Source: Ulva prolifera
Lineage: Eukaryota > Chlorophyta > Ulvophyceae > Ulvales > Ulvaceae
Assembly (NCBI GenBank): GCA_023078555.1
Contig: CM041201.1
Coordinates: forward strand, 4,719,713-4,783,712
Reading direction: 5' to 3'
DNA: 64,000 bases
In this document: positions 1 through 12,100 of the stretch, piece after piece
Layout of the letters: each line of letters starts with the position of its first letter
Numbering within the stretch: the stretch's first letter is position 1
Position numbers and translations under genes: made by a program
The notes under the pieces: model-generated
Databases searched by the model: none
The model's input: the letters and a program-made list of their open reading frames with translations, nothing else
What the model was told of the DNA's origin: nothing

Positions 1-3000
1 CAGCATCTGGACTTCCTGATGCTGAGCAAGCGGAGCCCGATCCCGAACGCCGTCAGCGCGATGCAGACGAGAGGGGAGACGCACCGCCAGAGAGCGTGCC
101 GGCGCGGGAGCGGCGGCGGTCCAGGAGGGCCACGCCGCGGAGCGCCTCCTCGACGGCGGCCGCGGCGCCACGGCCGCTGAGGCCCTTCAGGCGGGCGTAG
201 AACAGCAGGTGCTCCTCCGCGGTGAGCGTGTCCCAGAGGAGATTGTCCTGCGGGCAGACGCCCTTGCCGCGGTGCATGGCGGCCGTGGCGGCCCCGGCGT
301 CGGCGCCGTTGATGAAGGCCGTACCCTGCGTCGCCGCCAGGTACCCTACCAGCTGCACAGCACGAGCAGCACAAGTGTGCGGACGAAATTCCATGGACGG
401 CTGCGGCGTGTGTGTCATGTGGGGCTGTTGTCTGGGATGATGTGACAAGTTGCAGATGGCATGTGCATGGGCCTGTGACACCTGCATCAGCCCGTTGGGA
501 AGGACTCGTCACAAAGTTTGCAGATTAAGCCTGCAAAGTAGAATGTGCGTGGCAAGGCTGGCGCACCATGTTGATGCAGGTTGACTTGCCTGCCCCGTTT
601 GGTCCCAGCAGCCTGCAGACACAATCCACACCCTCAGCCTCAGCCTCAGCCCTGCCGAGAGGGAGGTTCCATTACTGTGATACTGTTTGGTCATATCGCA
701 ACACCAGCTGTCCAATTGACATCATGCATGCGGTCGGAGTGTCCTTGGCGGGGGCCCGAGCCATGCCTATCACAGTGGCACACGCAAAGCAATCCAGCTG
801 TGGTGCAAGGTGAGAAATATGAGAACTGTGGGATGAATCCACCTGACCGAACGGTGGGGCACATCAGCAGGTAGCAATTGTGCAGCGCACCCGAAGCACT
901 CCCCCGCAGCGACCGTGAAGCTCACGCTCTTCACAGCAACCCTCGCACTCCCGCCGCGGCCGCACCATGCCGCCGCCGCAAACTCACGCCGGAGGTCGCG
1001 CACAACCACCGGCACCCCTGCCGGATCGGCCGCCCACGCCGCCTCCCGCTCCCGCCGCACGTCCCCGTCCATGTCCCCAAAATCCTCCAGACGCGTCGGG
1101 GGCGCGCTGTGCGCTGCGCGTGCTATGCGATCCTCAGCACCGTGCACTCCGCCGCACCGAACCCTGCGCGGCACAGGCACCTGGCTCGCGGCTGTGCACG
1201 GCTGCGCGCATGCGATCAAAGGTCGTGCCACACATGCATGCAGCTGGCAGGAGGGTGGGGCCTTCAGTGCAGAGGGGGAACGGACCAGTGGCCGAGGCTG
1301 TGGAGCGGAAAGAGCCAGTGGCGGCGGACGCCGACGCCGGAGTCGGCCACTTGCTCGAGGTACCACGCCAGCGCGAGCAGCGCGGGCGCCTCGGCCGCAA
1401 AGAGCGCCCACAGAGCGGCGACGCCGTTGCTGCCGGCAGCGACGTCCGTGAGCGCCATGCCGGGGGAGCCGTTGTACGCGGCGCGCAGCGCGGCCTGCCC
1501 CAGCTCCCACATGCCCCTGCAGGTGCGGTCATGCATGTGCAGCATGCGGGGCTGGAGGCTGCTGCTTCGTGAGCATGACGACATGCCGCTGGCATCTCAT
1601 GCAGTGCTCTAGCCACGAAAGAATAGAGACCAGAGCGCCCCTGACCTTGGCCATTGTTGCTTTCGGAAAGAGCTTTGGCAACCGAGTTCAAGGCGTCAGA
1701 TTGTGACAGGCGTGTACTCTAGAGCAGACACGTGTCGTGGCTGCAGGCGGCATGGGCTGCCGACGGGCGCGTCGGGGGGGGGGGGGCATGGCGCAGGGTG
1801 GTTATTTATGAAATTACAAGGGGCTTTTCATGGACAATGTTCAGAGCCGTGTGGATGGTCCGCGTGTTTTTTGTGAGAACGTATGCTACAACAGAACGCG
1901 GAAGCACGGAAACTGCATACAAATAAACATGCACGGGGGTGCAGGAGGGGCAGAGGGCGGCTGCTGCGGCAGGGGAGGGAGGCGGGGGCGTCACCGATAG
2001 GCGCCGAATGTCGGCACCAGCTGCAGCAGCACCGCGAACCAGCGGCCCCGCGCAAAGATGCCGTCCAGCAGCCGCTGCGCAAACAGGCCCGCGCAGAGGA
2101 TCCAGATCCAGGTGGAGATGGTCGCGGTCCGCGTGCTCGAGAACAGGCACGACAGCGCAAACGCGGCCGCGACCTGGACGTTGCTGTACAGCAGGTACGT
2201 CACCAGCTGCACAGCAACGGAGTTGCGGCTGAAGAAGGCAAGGTCGGCGACGTGGCCGGCGGCGACCATGACCGCGACGTAGAGGGCGTGCTGTGCGAGG
2301 AAGTAGAGGTACATCACCGAGATGTAGGTGCCTGCAGCTCATGCACGCCACACTCACAAATGCAACGGCCAGAGAATGTTTGGATGGAATGCCGCTGCAC
2401 AACTTTGAATGGTATGCAAGACGCAGCTGCAAAGAGGGCCGGGGCAGTCTGTCGGGGTGCCTGGCCATGCAATGGCCAGGATCGAGTGCGTTTCTGCTCC
2501 CGTGTTATATTAGCTTGCGGCACATGGGGCTCGCTGTGCTGGATGTGGACTGAGGAGGTCCGGACGCTAGGCTGACGGGCAGGCCTCGGGTGCGCAGCGC
2601 CGCCTGCCCTGGCTCGCTGCACGTGTCGCATCGCGGGTGCGTCAGACCTGTGTTGGGGCAGAGGGGCACTCACAGCTAGCGGACACGTGTGGCAAACACG
2701 ACGTGTTCAACATGGGTGGTCTAGCGATGAATCACCACTTGCCACGCTGCCCGCCTGCAGCTCGCGGCAGACTTGCCACCCCTCAGCATGCAGCAGCCGG
2801 TTTGAGCCAAGGCGCAAGTGCCTGCGCGACTCCTGCCGCATGTGCAATCGTACGCGGGGAGTGGGGGAGCACCGTTGGCGAGGCCGTGCATGCGCATCAT
2901 CGACCGCAGCCGCAGCTGCTTCTCTGCCACCAGCTGCACCACCGCCCACGGCAGCGGCAGCTGGATGAGCCACACGAAGAACAGCGGCCCGAGCAGCGCC

Positions 3001-6000
3001 GAGAAGTCGTAGGCCGGGGCCGTTCCGGCCTTCGGCATGTCCATGTGCGCCAGCAGCCGGCCGCGGTGCTCGCCGCCAAGCCACTGCTGCAGCCATGCAT
3101 TGAAGACGCGGTCGATGGGCTTGGCGATGCGCATCAGGTGCGGCTGCTCCCCACGCCACAAGGTGCTGTGCCGCGTGTTGTGGTACACGGTCACGGCCAG
3201 CCGCCCCGGCCCGGTGTCACGCAGCTCAAAGGCGTCGCCGAACGCCTCGTACGTCGGGCATGCGTCCCGTGGGGCCTGCAGGGGCATGCGCGAGGGTGTC
3301 ACGTGGCTTCCTTTGAGAAAGCACACTGCTGCCGCAGGTGGACATGTGCGAGCTGGGGGGTGCGAATGCATGGCGCACATTCGGCGCGCTTTGGGGAATC
3401 GAAGCAGCCGTGCGTGCCCAGCTCACTCAGCGCCGGACGAGGCCCTGTGAATTGCGTGCGGTCGTCTCGGGGAGGAGGTGCCCACGTGGTCGCCCCCTTT
3501 GGTATGTGGTCCTGTTCATTTGAGGCTGTCAATCTCTCTGAGAGGACCAAGCTCAGCAGATCCAGATTGTCTTGACGTTGCATCCCAGCAGACGCCCTTC
3601 GCCTTGACATGAGGCATTCAGTGCTGTAGCAGCAATACCCTGTCTATCCCGTGCGCACAGCACATCTCCCACCCACAGGGCTGCCCTTTGGGGCTGCCTT
3701 TGAGGCGGCTTGACACACGGGGGGCACGGTGAGGCTTGCACACGGGAGGCCGTCCTCTGCTGCCTCCTGCCAGAGATGCTGGCCAAGGCATGCATGCACC
3801 TGGTGGCTAGCCATGAGGAGTGGTGAAGTTACACCCCTTCTGCAGGGGCGCCAGGGCGCCAGGGGATCGCACGTCATACGACGTGCAGAACAGCTTCCGG
3901 TCGAGTGTCTCTGCATCTGCCACCGGCAGCACTCGCCCTTCATTACAGTACCATGCCAGAAAATGCAACTCCCCGGGGTTGCCCAGCAGCTCCTGCAGAA
4001 TCCCGGCCGTCCTGTTCTCATGGAGGCTGCAGTTTGCTGCGATGGTGGGCGGGAAGGAGCCAAAGGCGGGGTCGAGGAGGAGCGAGTGCAGGCGCTCGTA
4101 CGTGCCAAGATGCCACTCGGCTGCCGTCACAGCTGACAGGTCTGCGGTGCCCTCAAACCAGCCGCGCTCGCGGCCCTCCTGCACCACAGCAGCCGGCCAT
4201 CACATCACAAGGTGCCGTCCACGGCAGTGGCTGTGCTGCTACCACTGGCCAGGGCCTGCAAGCTAGACCTTGGGAGCCTGGCCGCGCCGCGGTCAGGTGC
4301 CGGGCGCAGAGCGTGCTGTGGTGCTGCCCAAGCGGGGCCTCTGACAAGGCTTGGGCCCGAGTCGTGGCTGGCGTGGCAGCAGCAGCACCGGCGGGGAGCA
4401 GCACACCCGGGGCTCGGGTTGGCGCATGGCAGAGCACGAGCGTACGCGACAACACACCGCAACCAAAAGGACGGACCCTCTGATCTACAAGCCACGATAT
4501 CAAAACAATGGCATGCACGACATACACCAACCAGGCGGCACCAGCGCCGGTGGTGCCACCTGGCCACGGTGTGAGCCTGGTGTGGCGCCCCGGGGGCGCA
4601 GGGGCAGGGTCACACCACGATGGCTGCCACGGCCGGCCTGAGCTGCTCGTACTGCGGCTGCTGCACCAGCCGCTGCATCATGGCATCACCAAACTCTGCG
4701 TTCTGCCTCGTGTAGAGGAAGTCCATCACCGAAGCATACTCTAGGAATCCACCGTCAGACTCTGGGAATCCACCGTCATACTCTGGGGATCCACCGTCAT
4801 ACTCTTGGAATCTTCCATACTCATCTGCGTAGTATTCATATTCATCTGTGTCGTATGCATACTCCTCCTCCTCAGGCGGTATCACATAAGCAATTCTGTC
4901 CTCGCCCACGTCGTTCGCATCCAACATGGATCGTTGGGCTGACCGAGAACCAGAGGGGGGGGAGGTGGTGCTGGTGGCAATCACTGGCTTCACCTCGATG
5001 GCATTCTGTAGCTGGAACAGTGGTGGAAGCCTGGGAGGAGACGGGACCGCGCAGAAGGGGACCTCCTCGGGCCCTGCATGCGCCAACACCTCTGTGAGGT
5101 TCATACGAGGCTAGTAGCAGATGCGCTCAGAAGCCCGATTTTGTATGGGACGCCAGCTCGTCGCCAACAGACTGTCGCTGCCATGAGCACGGCAGCAGGG
5201 CCTTGGCTTTGTGCCGCTGTGTTAGCACTATCGTGCTCAAGCATACGCGGCATTGCCACCTCGGCAGGGTGGCGCCCCCTGGGGAGTGACCGCACAGCCA
5301 CTAGTCACTCGATCGGCATGCACAGCGGATGCGTCCTGACCACGGCAGAGTCACAAGTCACGCCGCGAGGCTCGAGCCCAATGTCCACTTGGCACACCCG
5401 TATACGATATTATCGCTCTTGCAATGCATGACACACGGAGCTGTAGCAAGCGCTGAAAATCTCACGTCTCACAACAGTACCAGAAGCAGGCACTCAGCAT
5501 CATGGCAGGTCTGCAAGGCCAGCAACGTCAGGGCCGAGCGGCGCGAGCAATGCTCCAATAGGTCGAGTAGCACCTGAGTATTGGGGGCCGCACGTGTTTG
5601 GGTTGCTGACAAAGCATTCAGCACCCTGTGCGGCATCCGAACACACGGCTGCGTCCGTGACAACCTCTGTCTCGTAGGGCAGTCTGCAGGAGAGGCACTG
5701 GCAGCCGCACTGCACACAGAGCGTGTGTTTGTTATAAAGGTGAAGGCGGCACTGCGCACAGAGTGTGCGCAATGGGGGGGGGGGTGAGCCGGGTCTGCGG
5801 GCCGCATGCATGGGGTGTGGTCCCTCTTCGAATGTGCAGACACAGCGCCTGCCGGCGTGGACCACAAACTGCACCGGCTGCCAAGCCACTATCGGTTCTG
5901 CAGCGTGTCACACGGACAGGGGCAGCGAGGACGTGTCTTGGAGGAAGGCACTGCATCGTCTGATGCCTGATCGAAAGCAAAGCACGTTACGGCAATGTGC

Positions 6001-6325
6001 TGCAGCCCTTGTACATGCATGCTGTGTGGCACATGGCAAGATGTGATTGTAAAGGATCAGCTCGGTGGCCGTGAACGTTACTCTGAGTCGCGAGAGATGA
6101 CACGCCGCTGTTGGAGGGTTTTCGGGTTTATTAAGAGCCACTCGTGAGAACCGGTACCTGAGACTGCTCGGAAATCAGGCGGTTCAGCAGTGCCTGCAGA
6201 GAGCCTAGCACGGCTGCAACGAAGACAGGCGCGAAGATGATAGCCAAGTTGGAGATGACACTCTTTCTCTGGAAAGCCCATGACTTCCGGAGAAGTGCGT
6301 TGACTTGAGGCCAGCGGCTGACCAT
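1..6325 (-). CDS. ABCA-family ABC transporter (plant ATH type), partial at left edge
   Basis: This is probably a lipid-moving membrane ATPase of the ABCA subfamily. It is read from 6325 down and its nucleotide-binding domain leaves the window at base 1. The first exon (6325-6158, 56 codons) has the family start: VNALLRKSWAFQRK followed by a first membrane helix. Next come a Cys-rich ectodomain exon (5709-5574, CGCQCLSC), a Pro-rich exon from 5073 (FCAVPSPPRLPPL, as in plant ABCAs) with an acidic Tyr/Gly repeat, and exons at about 4185-3830 and 3283-2870. The last of these carries a membrane helix and EKQLRLRSMMRMHGL, the typical ABCA linker. Membrane helices continue at about 2332-1997 and 1522-1266. 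The ATPase begins at about 1117-891. A 46-nt exon (612-567) carries the Walker A loop GPNGAGKST, and exon 352-85 has the Q-loop VCPQDNLLWD and ends in the LSGG signature. Exon phases agree from 891 to 85. The middle limits are approximate, and an upstream in-frame extension of the start is possible. Confidence 0.9.
1774..1786. repeat. 13-base G tract in ABCA intron
   Basis: A run of 13 G on the + strand between ABCA exons. A similar run of 11 G is at 5774-5784, also in an ABCA intron. Both read as C in the pre-mRNA. Confidence 0.8.
4741..4812 (-). repeat. 21-bp coding tandem repeat in the ABCA ectodomain
   Basis: Three near-perfect 21-bp units plus a decayed fourth lie inside the ABCA exon. 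They encode a heptad of the form E-Y/S-D-G-G-x-P/L in a very acidic, Tyr-rich stretch. The region should sit in the first extracellular or lumenal loop, which varies among ABCA proteins. The length suggests growth by replication slippage, in frame. Confidence 0.75.
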
Positions 6326-9181
6326 GGTGCTCGCCTGCACTGCAAGCTCGCTGTCCAGCAGCGCACAGAGCTGGACAATAGCCTGACGTCTGCCTCCACC
6401 GCAACATGATGTAGCCAGAAAATCTTGCAAGTTGTTCCTGACATGAAGATTTCAGCGCCCACCGGCGTTGCATCAAGCTGGCTCATCCGTGCTGCCTGTG
6501 TTCCCGGACATACTGATGCGGAGCCCACGCCCTAGCACAAACAACCGGCAGTTCATAGGCCAGTTTCAGACCTTTAAGCTGCCTGTAGCACGTCCCACAC
6601 GCCGTAAACTCTACGACTTGGTTGATTTGACGTCGCTTTGGTGCATCCCAGCAGTGCAGCGGCCAGAAGGAATGTGTTCGCACAATCACCGACGACACGC
6701 TTGAGTGGAGCAGAGTCACAAGCTCATGCACGGCTGATCTCCATGAGATTGAGCCAGCATGGCGCATGTCGTGCCCGCAAATCTCTGTTCAGCGTGTAGC
6801 TACGCCGAGGGTTCTGCAGTGCATCTGGCAACAGCACTTGACGAGCTACACGCCCTGTGATGCCGCCCTGACCTCCCGGTTCACACTCAAGGAAGCGTCC
6901 ATCATGCAAATTCTGTTCACCAAATCGCGGCATTGACGATGGCGAACTCGGGACGTGGGTTCCATGCCGGCAGCGCTGTCCAGCCATCGATGCCACCAGC
7001 GCGCCTGTGCACATGTTCCACACATAATGCCAGGTGGCGCCCGCCGCACAGGTGCGTCGACACGCAGTCCCCGGAAACCACCGCAGTGCTGGAGTGAAGC
7101 CTGCACACGCAGCCCTGCACCATGGCGAGCTGGGGCGCTGCGGCGGTGCCCCTGCAGTCAGGCCGGTCCAGCTGTGCAGTGTTAGAAGCTGTCGCATCCA
7201 TCCAAACTTGCAAGCTGGACCGCAACGGCAGGCTTGAAACACGCACATCGTTGCTGCTCCCAGGTGCAGCGCAGCCCATGCCCGTGGAGTTGCCAACATC
7301 CTGGTTTTGGCGCATGCCCACATCGGCATGGCGCGGTCCGCGATTGAGCGCTCTTTGCGCAAATCTGTTTCCTGGGGATTTCATTGCACTCTTGTCTACA
7401 GAGATCTCGGTCGACGATGTGTGGGACGTCGCGCATTAGAATCCTGCCACAGCGGCCGCTGCAATGGCGGTCCACACAGCAGTGCATCTGCTGTGCAACA
7501 CGGAGTGCTCAGAGCCTCTGTCATGAATGGCGGCCGCGTTACCGCTCATGGGCACACATGCATGCCGCCGCTGCTGTGCCCGGCCTGCTGACTGCAGCCG
7601 CGTGAGGCGAGGCTCCGCTGGCTATTCTATAGTATACCCCCCGCCGGTGTTTCGGAAGCAGTACGTGGATGAGAGGGTGGTGGCGGGACTGCGCCGCCGC
7701 GCCTGTCGACAGCACTGGGGCCTCTGCATGCCGCTCGCGAACGCGAGAGCGGAAACGTGCTGGGGTCCGTGGCAGGGGCCCACTTTGCGGAGCCGAGGCC
7801 ATCGGCATCCCCGGCCCCGGCCACGCCGGGCCATGCATGCACGGCCATGCGCCACAGGCACGCCCGCCGCCGAATGATGCACAGCCAGCTGCCACACCAT
7901 CCCGTGCACCGCCACAGCAGGAGCAGGCCCCCAGCAGTGCGGCTCAGACTCCGCGATATGTTGCAGGCATCACGGGAGTGCGACGGCCGTGGTGGCCAGA
8001 TCGCGCGACGGTGCGGCGGCGGCGGCGGCAGCGGCGGCTGCACTGTGAGGCGGCGCCACCCCGCGGCAGTCTCTGGTGGCCGTGGCTCCTCCGTGGAGTC
8101 ACATGGAGGGGGATGGCCATATGAGCTCGTCCGCGACGCTGCGGCGAGTGTTACAAGGACACAGGCAGCAAGGCGGGCAGCACCGCGAAAGAAGCAAACA
8201 GACGAAGCAAACACCCAGCCACCCACGCACGCGACACCCACCACGCCCAGGAGACCCATCACCGGCGCAGCAAACGACACAGATCCGCAGACCGCCGAGC
8301 ACACACCCACACACCCACACACGCACGCACTGACCCCACGGCTGCGGCGTGTGTGCCCCCACACTCCCTGGCGACCCCTCACAGCGACCTGGCGTGTATG
8401 TATGTATGCATGATTACATAGCGTGTGGCTTCGTGGCTGCGTCTGGGCCGCCACCGGCCGGCATCCCCACGCCTGCTCTGGACACCCTGTAGCAGCCGTT
8501 GCCTGTCCTCCGGGGTGCTGACAATCTCCATGGCAGCGTCGCAGGTATGTGCACATAGTGATGCCGAGACAGTGGCTGTGCTGTGCACTGTTGGCAATGC
8601 ACGGGGCGGGCTGCCAGGGGCGGCCTATGCGCTTGATGAACAGTGCGCACCTGTGTGTGTGTAGGATTTCGGACATGCCAGGCAGCACGTGCTCGATGCA
8701 TGTAGCAAAGCTCCCCCAATTCTCAACCTGAAGGGCCAGCCAGTCAGGTTGTCCTGCAGGATGGTATTGCTCTGTCAGTTCAGTTGATGCGAATGGAGAC
8801 CAGTCAACTGTCGTGTGCTGGGGGTGGTGGCAGATTCACAGTTCTGCTGGTGCCGCGCTGGGGTGGAGAGTAGGTGTTGAACGTGCTTCACCTGAGAAGT
8901 ATGGGGTAGAAAATCAGCCAGCTCATGCATGCTATCCCATCATCCTATCCAATTTCAAATCCCTGTGGAAGCAATACAAAGGTGGATCCAGTCAACTTGC
9001 GCTTGGAAAACAGATCATAGCATTCTGCAGTGCTGGGTGCTGTCTAGCAGTGTGATGTATCGAGGAGTGGACTTTCCTTTGTAAATCCAGCGCATCAATG
9101 CATGCACATATCAACTGCCTTTGAATAGCTGGCGACGCGTTGACGTGACATGGCACGACACAGTTGACGGTTGCGCTGCAG
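6326..9181. other. Intergenic region between divergent genes; no gene recognised
   Basis: This lies upstream of the ABCA gene (-) and of the unrecognised gene (+) and must hold both promoters and perhaps unplaced first exons. From about 7630 to 8690 both strands stay open over long stretches, but the translations are compositionally biased (runs of His, Pro, Cys, Val) and follow a CA-rich simple repeat at about 8280-8335. I recognise no protein domain. From 8700 to 9180 I see nothing but short chance frames. Confidence 0.5.
8280..8335. repeat. CA-rich simple repeat
   Basis: An imperfect (CA)n/CACACC repeat. It explains the Cys/Val/Gly-rich open frame on the minus strand and the Thr/His/Pro-rich one on the plus strand, so those frames are not evidence of a gene. 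Confidence 0.7.
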
Positions 9182-12100
9182 GTCGCGAGGCTGACACCAA
9201 AAGCAGTGGGGTCAGGACATCTTATCTCTCTCGGCGCATCGTGGAATGGTATCTGTCAAAGGCCTGATCTTTTGGTGGCCCGCATCGTTCAAGTGTCATG
9301 TCGACGGCAAAGCTCCGTCAATGAGCTGATCAGTGCCATGCTGAACCAGGAAATCGCCACGACTTGCTAGTAGTGGCTATAGCGTGGTGTGATCTATTTG
9401 CCCGGCTACGGAGAGTCTACAGATCGCGGCAACATGACCACCCCGAAACGGAGACAGGTGCGCATCTCACGCTCCAGCAAGAGCATGACGTTTAAGATAT
9501 CAGCATGCTCTTGTAGCCTTGCGCAGGTGCCTATGGCTTCGCTATCGTGACTCGCGACGCCCGGGCGACAATGCAGGTCAAGCTGCTCGAGTCGTTCAAA
9601 AAGGCTGCAAAAGATGACGTGCAAAGAGATACTGCTGCCGGCAAGTGTGCTGCCATGTCGGAACCAGACCTGGCAGCGAGGCAGTGGGAGCTGGCTGAGC
9701 AACACCGAGCTTGGCTCGAGGCGCTCGAGCATGAGAACCTGGTCACGTACAGGAAGCAGGCAGGCACCGTTTTGCAAGGACAAGACGAGGAGGAACGCGA
9801 GCTGTCCTTGGAGTCGAAGTCAGACTGGAGTTGGGAAGGTGTCGTGTCGAGCACTGCACGATGGTCTAGGTGTCGGGCACAGGTGAACACTCTTTGAGCA
9901 CGTGCAGGGGACAAGTTCAGCCGGATAATTGCACAGCAACAATGTCACGATCACCACTTCAAGTTTCCCAGGTATGCAGTGCCAGTGCCATACTGTGTGT
10001 GCCGTGGGTCAAGCTCATGCAACGTCCAACCATGGCGTGCCCTGCAGCTGGGTGACAGCGGACCTCGCAAACATAGTATTCAACCATGGCAGGCACTCAG
10101 TGCCTGATGTGTCTCAGAACGCTTTCCGGACACTGATGCTGATCCTGGAACAGCAGCCCCCCGTCACTGTGCGCCCGGGACCAGTAGACATTGAAGGTGC
10201 TTCAATGACCCCATGCAAGCCCACTCATCCGTGCACTGCTCGACTCTGCATCAGGCCGCTGTGATGCATAATCTGTGCGACTGTGTTCTGGCCAGCGCTG
10301 CAGGCTGTGATGGGCTGGCAGTGCGGTGCAGGTGCGCACGATGGCAAGCCTCCACCGCTGGTCCTGCTGACGCCTCCAGCTGAACTGGAGCCCTGGGTCG
10401 GCCTTCCTGGCGGCCGCGCTCTCGGGAACGAGAAGACAGCAGCGCAGGTATTCGGGAAGTCTCTGCGGTCTTCGACGAAGCGAGGGGCTGCCAGGGCCAA
10501 GCCAGCCAAGTACGGTGCGCACTGGCTGGTGGAGGAGGTCCCGAAGTGGGTGGACCTCCTTGACGCGGATGCCGCGCTTGCTTCCGCACCAGAGCCATCG
10601 TGCAGCCAGGATGAGCAGCCTGATGAGGCTGCGGTCGAGGAAGACATGGCTCAACGCAAGGCTCACACAGCTGCAGTCGAGAATGTTCGGGGCTCTGTCT
10701 GGCTGGTGCAGTACCTGCTGCAAGCATGGCAACTAGATCTTGATGCACGCGTCCAGGTGCGTGCTCTTCCTGAGTAACCTCATCAGCCTGGCTGCTGAGT
10801 GCCTACGATCTCTTGCATCAAAGAAGAGCAGGATCCTATCATCAAGCGCGACTTCCTGCGATGCCCCGGCGCATGTGTGTATGCGTGTGCGGCTGTGCCG
10901 GGAGTTGCTACAAGCGTCCTTGAGGTGGAGGGTGAGGGCGGTGCCAGCAGCTCTGGCAAACACGCAAGTCACTGGTGTCACCGGTGCAGGTCGTGCAAAG
11001 CCATGCAGGCAACCCTGCGCAGCAGAAGCACAGCCAGCAGATGCTGACGGTGTCGTATGTGCACCGGGCGCTCGAGGACGTCGCCGGCTCGCAGGCGCAG
11101 GCGCTGCTGGACAAGTGCTGGAGCATGGTGTCCCAGATGTCCCCGTCCTCCGTGCGCCCTCCGTTCTAAGCTGCCTGTGCCACCAGCCGCAGCCTTCACG
11201 GGCATACCAGAAAAGAGCCCCCTGGGAATCTTGGGCGGGCGCTGCAGGGCCAGAGGCTTGCCTCGATTACAACTGCACAGCAGAGCTGAGCAGCAGCGCG
11301 CATCGCTGCAGCATGGCCACGCAGCATTGCATCGCGGGATGTCGCCGTGTCGTGGCTCGACCCAACTCAGCTGAGCATGTGACCAGGCGTCTCAACTCGC
11401 ACAGCTTCGCTGGACCGATCGGTCGAAGCAGCTCCCCTGGCGACCGTCGTCACTGCAGTCTGCGTCGGACTGCTGTGGTTCTTGCTTTCTCACCCAGCAG
11501 CATCGCATGTAACCCAGGCGGCTGTCTGCTTAGATGAGCTTGTGTTGCTGCCTCACCAGCATGCGCCTGGCAGCCAACCTGGCGGCCGTGGGTGCAGGCA
11601 GCGCTGGCCCTGACCGACAGCCACGTCGTGGCTCTCGCGCAAGAGATGCTCGAGACCGTGCGCCGCTTCCTGCGCCTCGTGTTCAAGCTGCTCGGCGCCG
11701 CAGAGGACGTCGGGCTATCGGTGACCAGCACCGCCTTCTGCCAGTGCGCCATGAAGCGGCAGACGCTGGACTGGTGGCTGATGAAGGTGTTTGACTACCA
11801 CCGCAGCCCCCGGGAGTGGGGCGGCATGCTGCTGGCGCTCGAGCCCCGCGACCGCCTGCGCTTCCTGTCCATGGTACGCCTCTGACCACGCTGGCCGTAC
11901 ACGCGCTCACGTGGACGCGCCGTGTGGCGGTTTGAGTGGTTCGGGGATGCCAGTGCGTGCATGCATGTCGGTGCGCCGCGAGATCGCTGCGTGGCCTGCT
12001 GCGTCCGGCAGCTGCCGTGCGGATCTGTGGATCAGAGTCGGAACATGGGGTCTGAGCTCAATGAAGAGCTGCCGTGTTCAGCCCTGGCCCCAAGGCCTCT

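Noticed and set aside
878-1612. Long plus-strand open frames over the ABCA exons (also 2637-3575)
   Set aside because: They are antisense to exons with clear ABCA motifs and have the Arg/Pro/His-rich composition of shadow frames in GC-rich DNA.
7627-8688. 353-codon minus-strand open frame
   Set aside because: Its Cys/Val/Gly- and Pro-rich stretches come from a CA-type repeat and GC bias; no domain, and the opposite strand is equally open.
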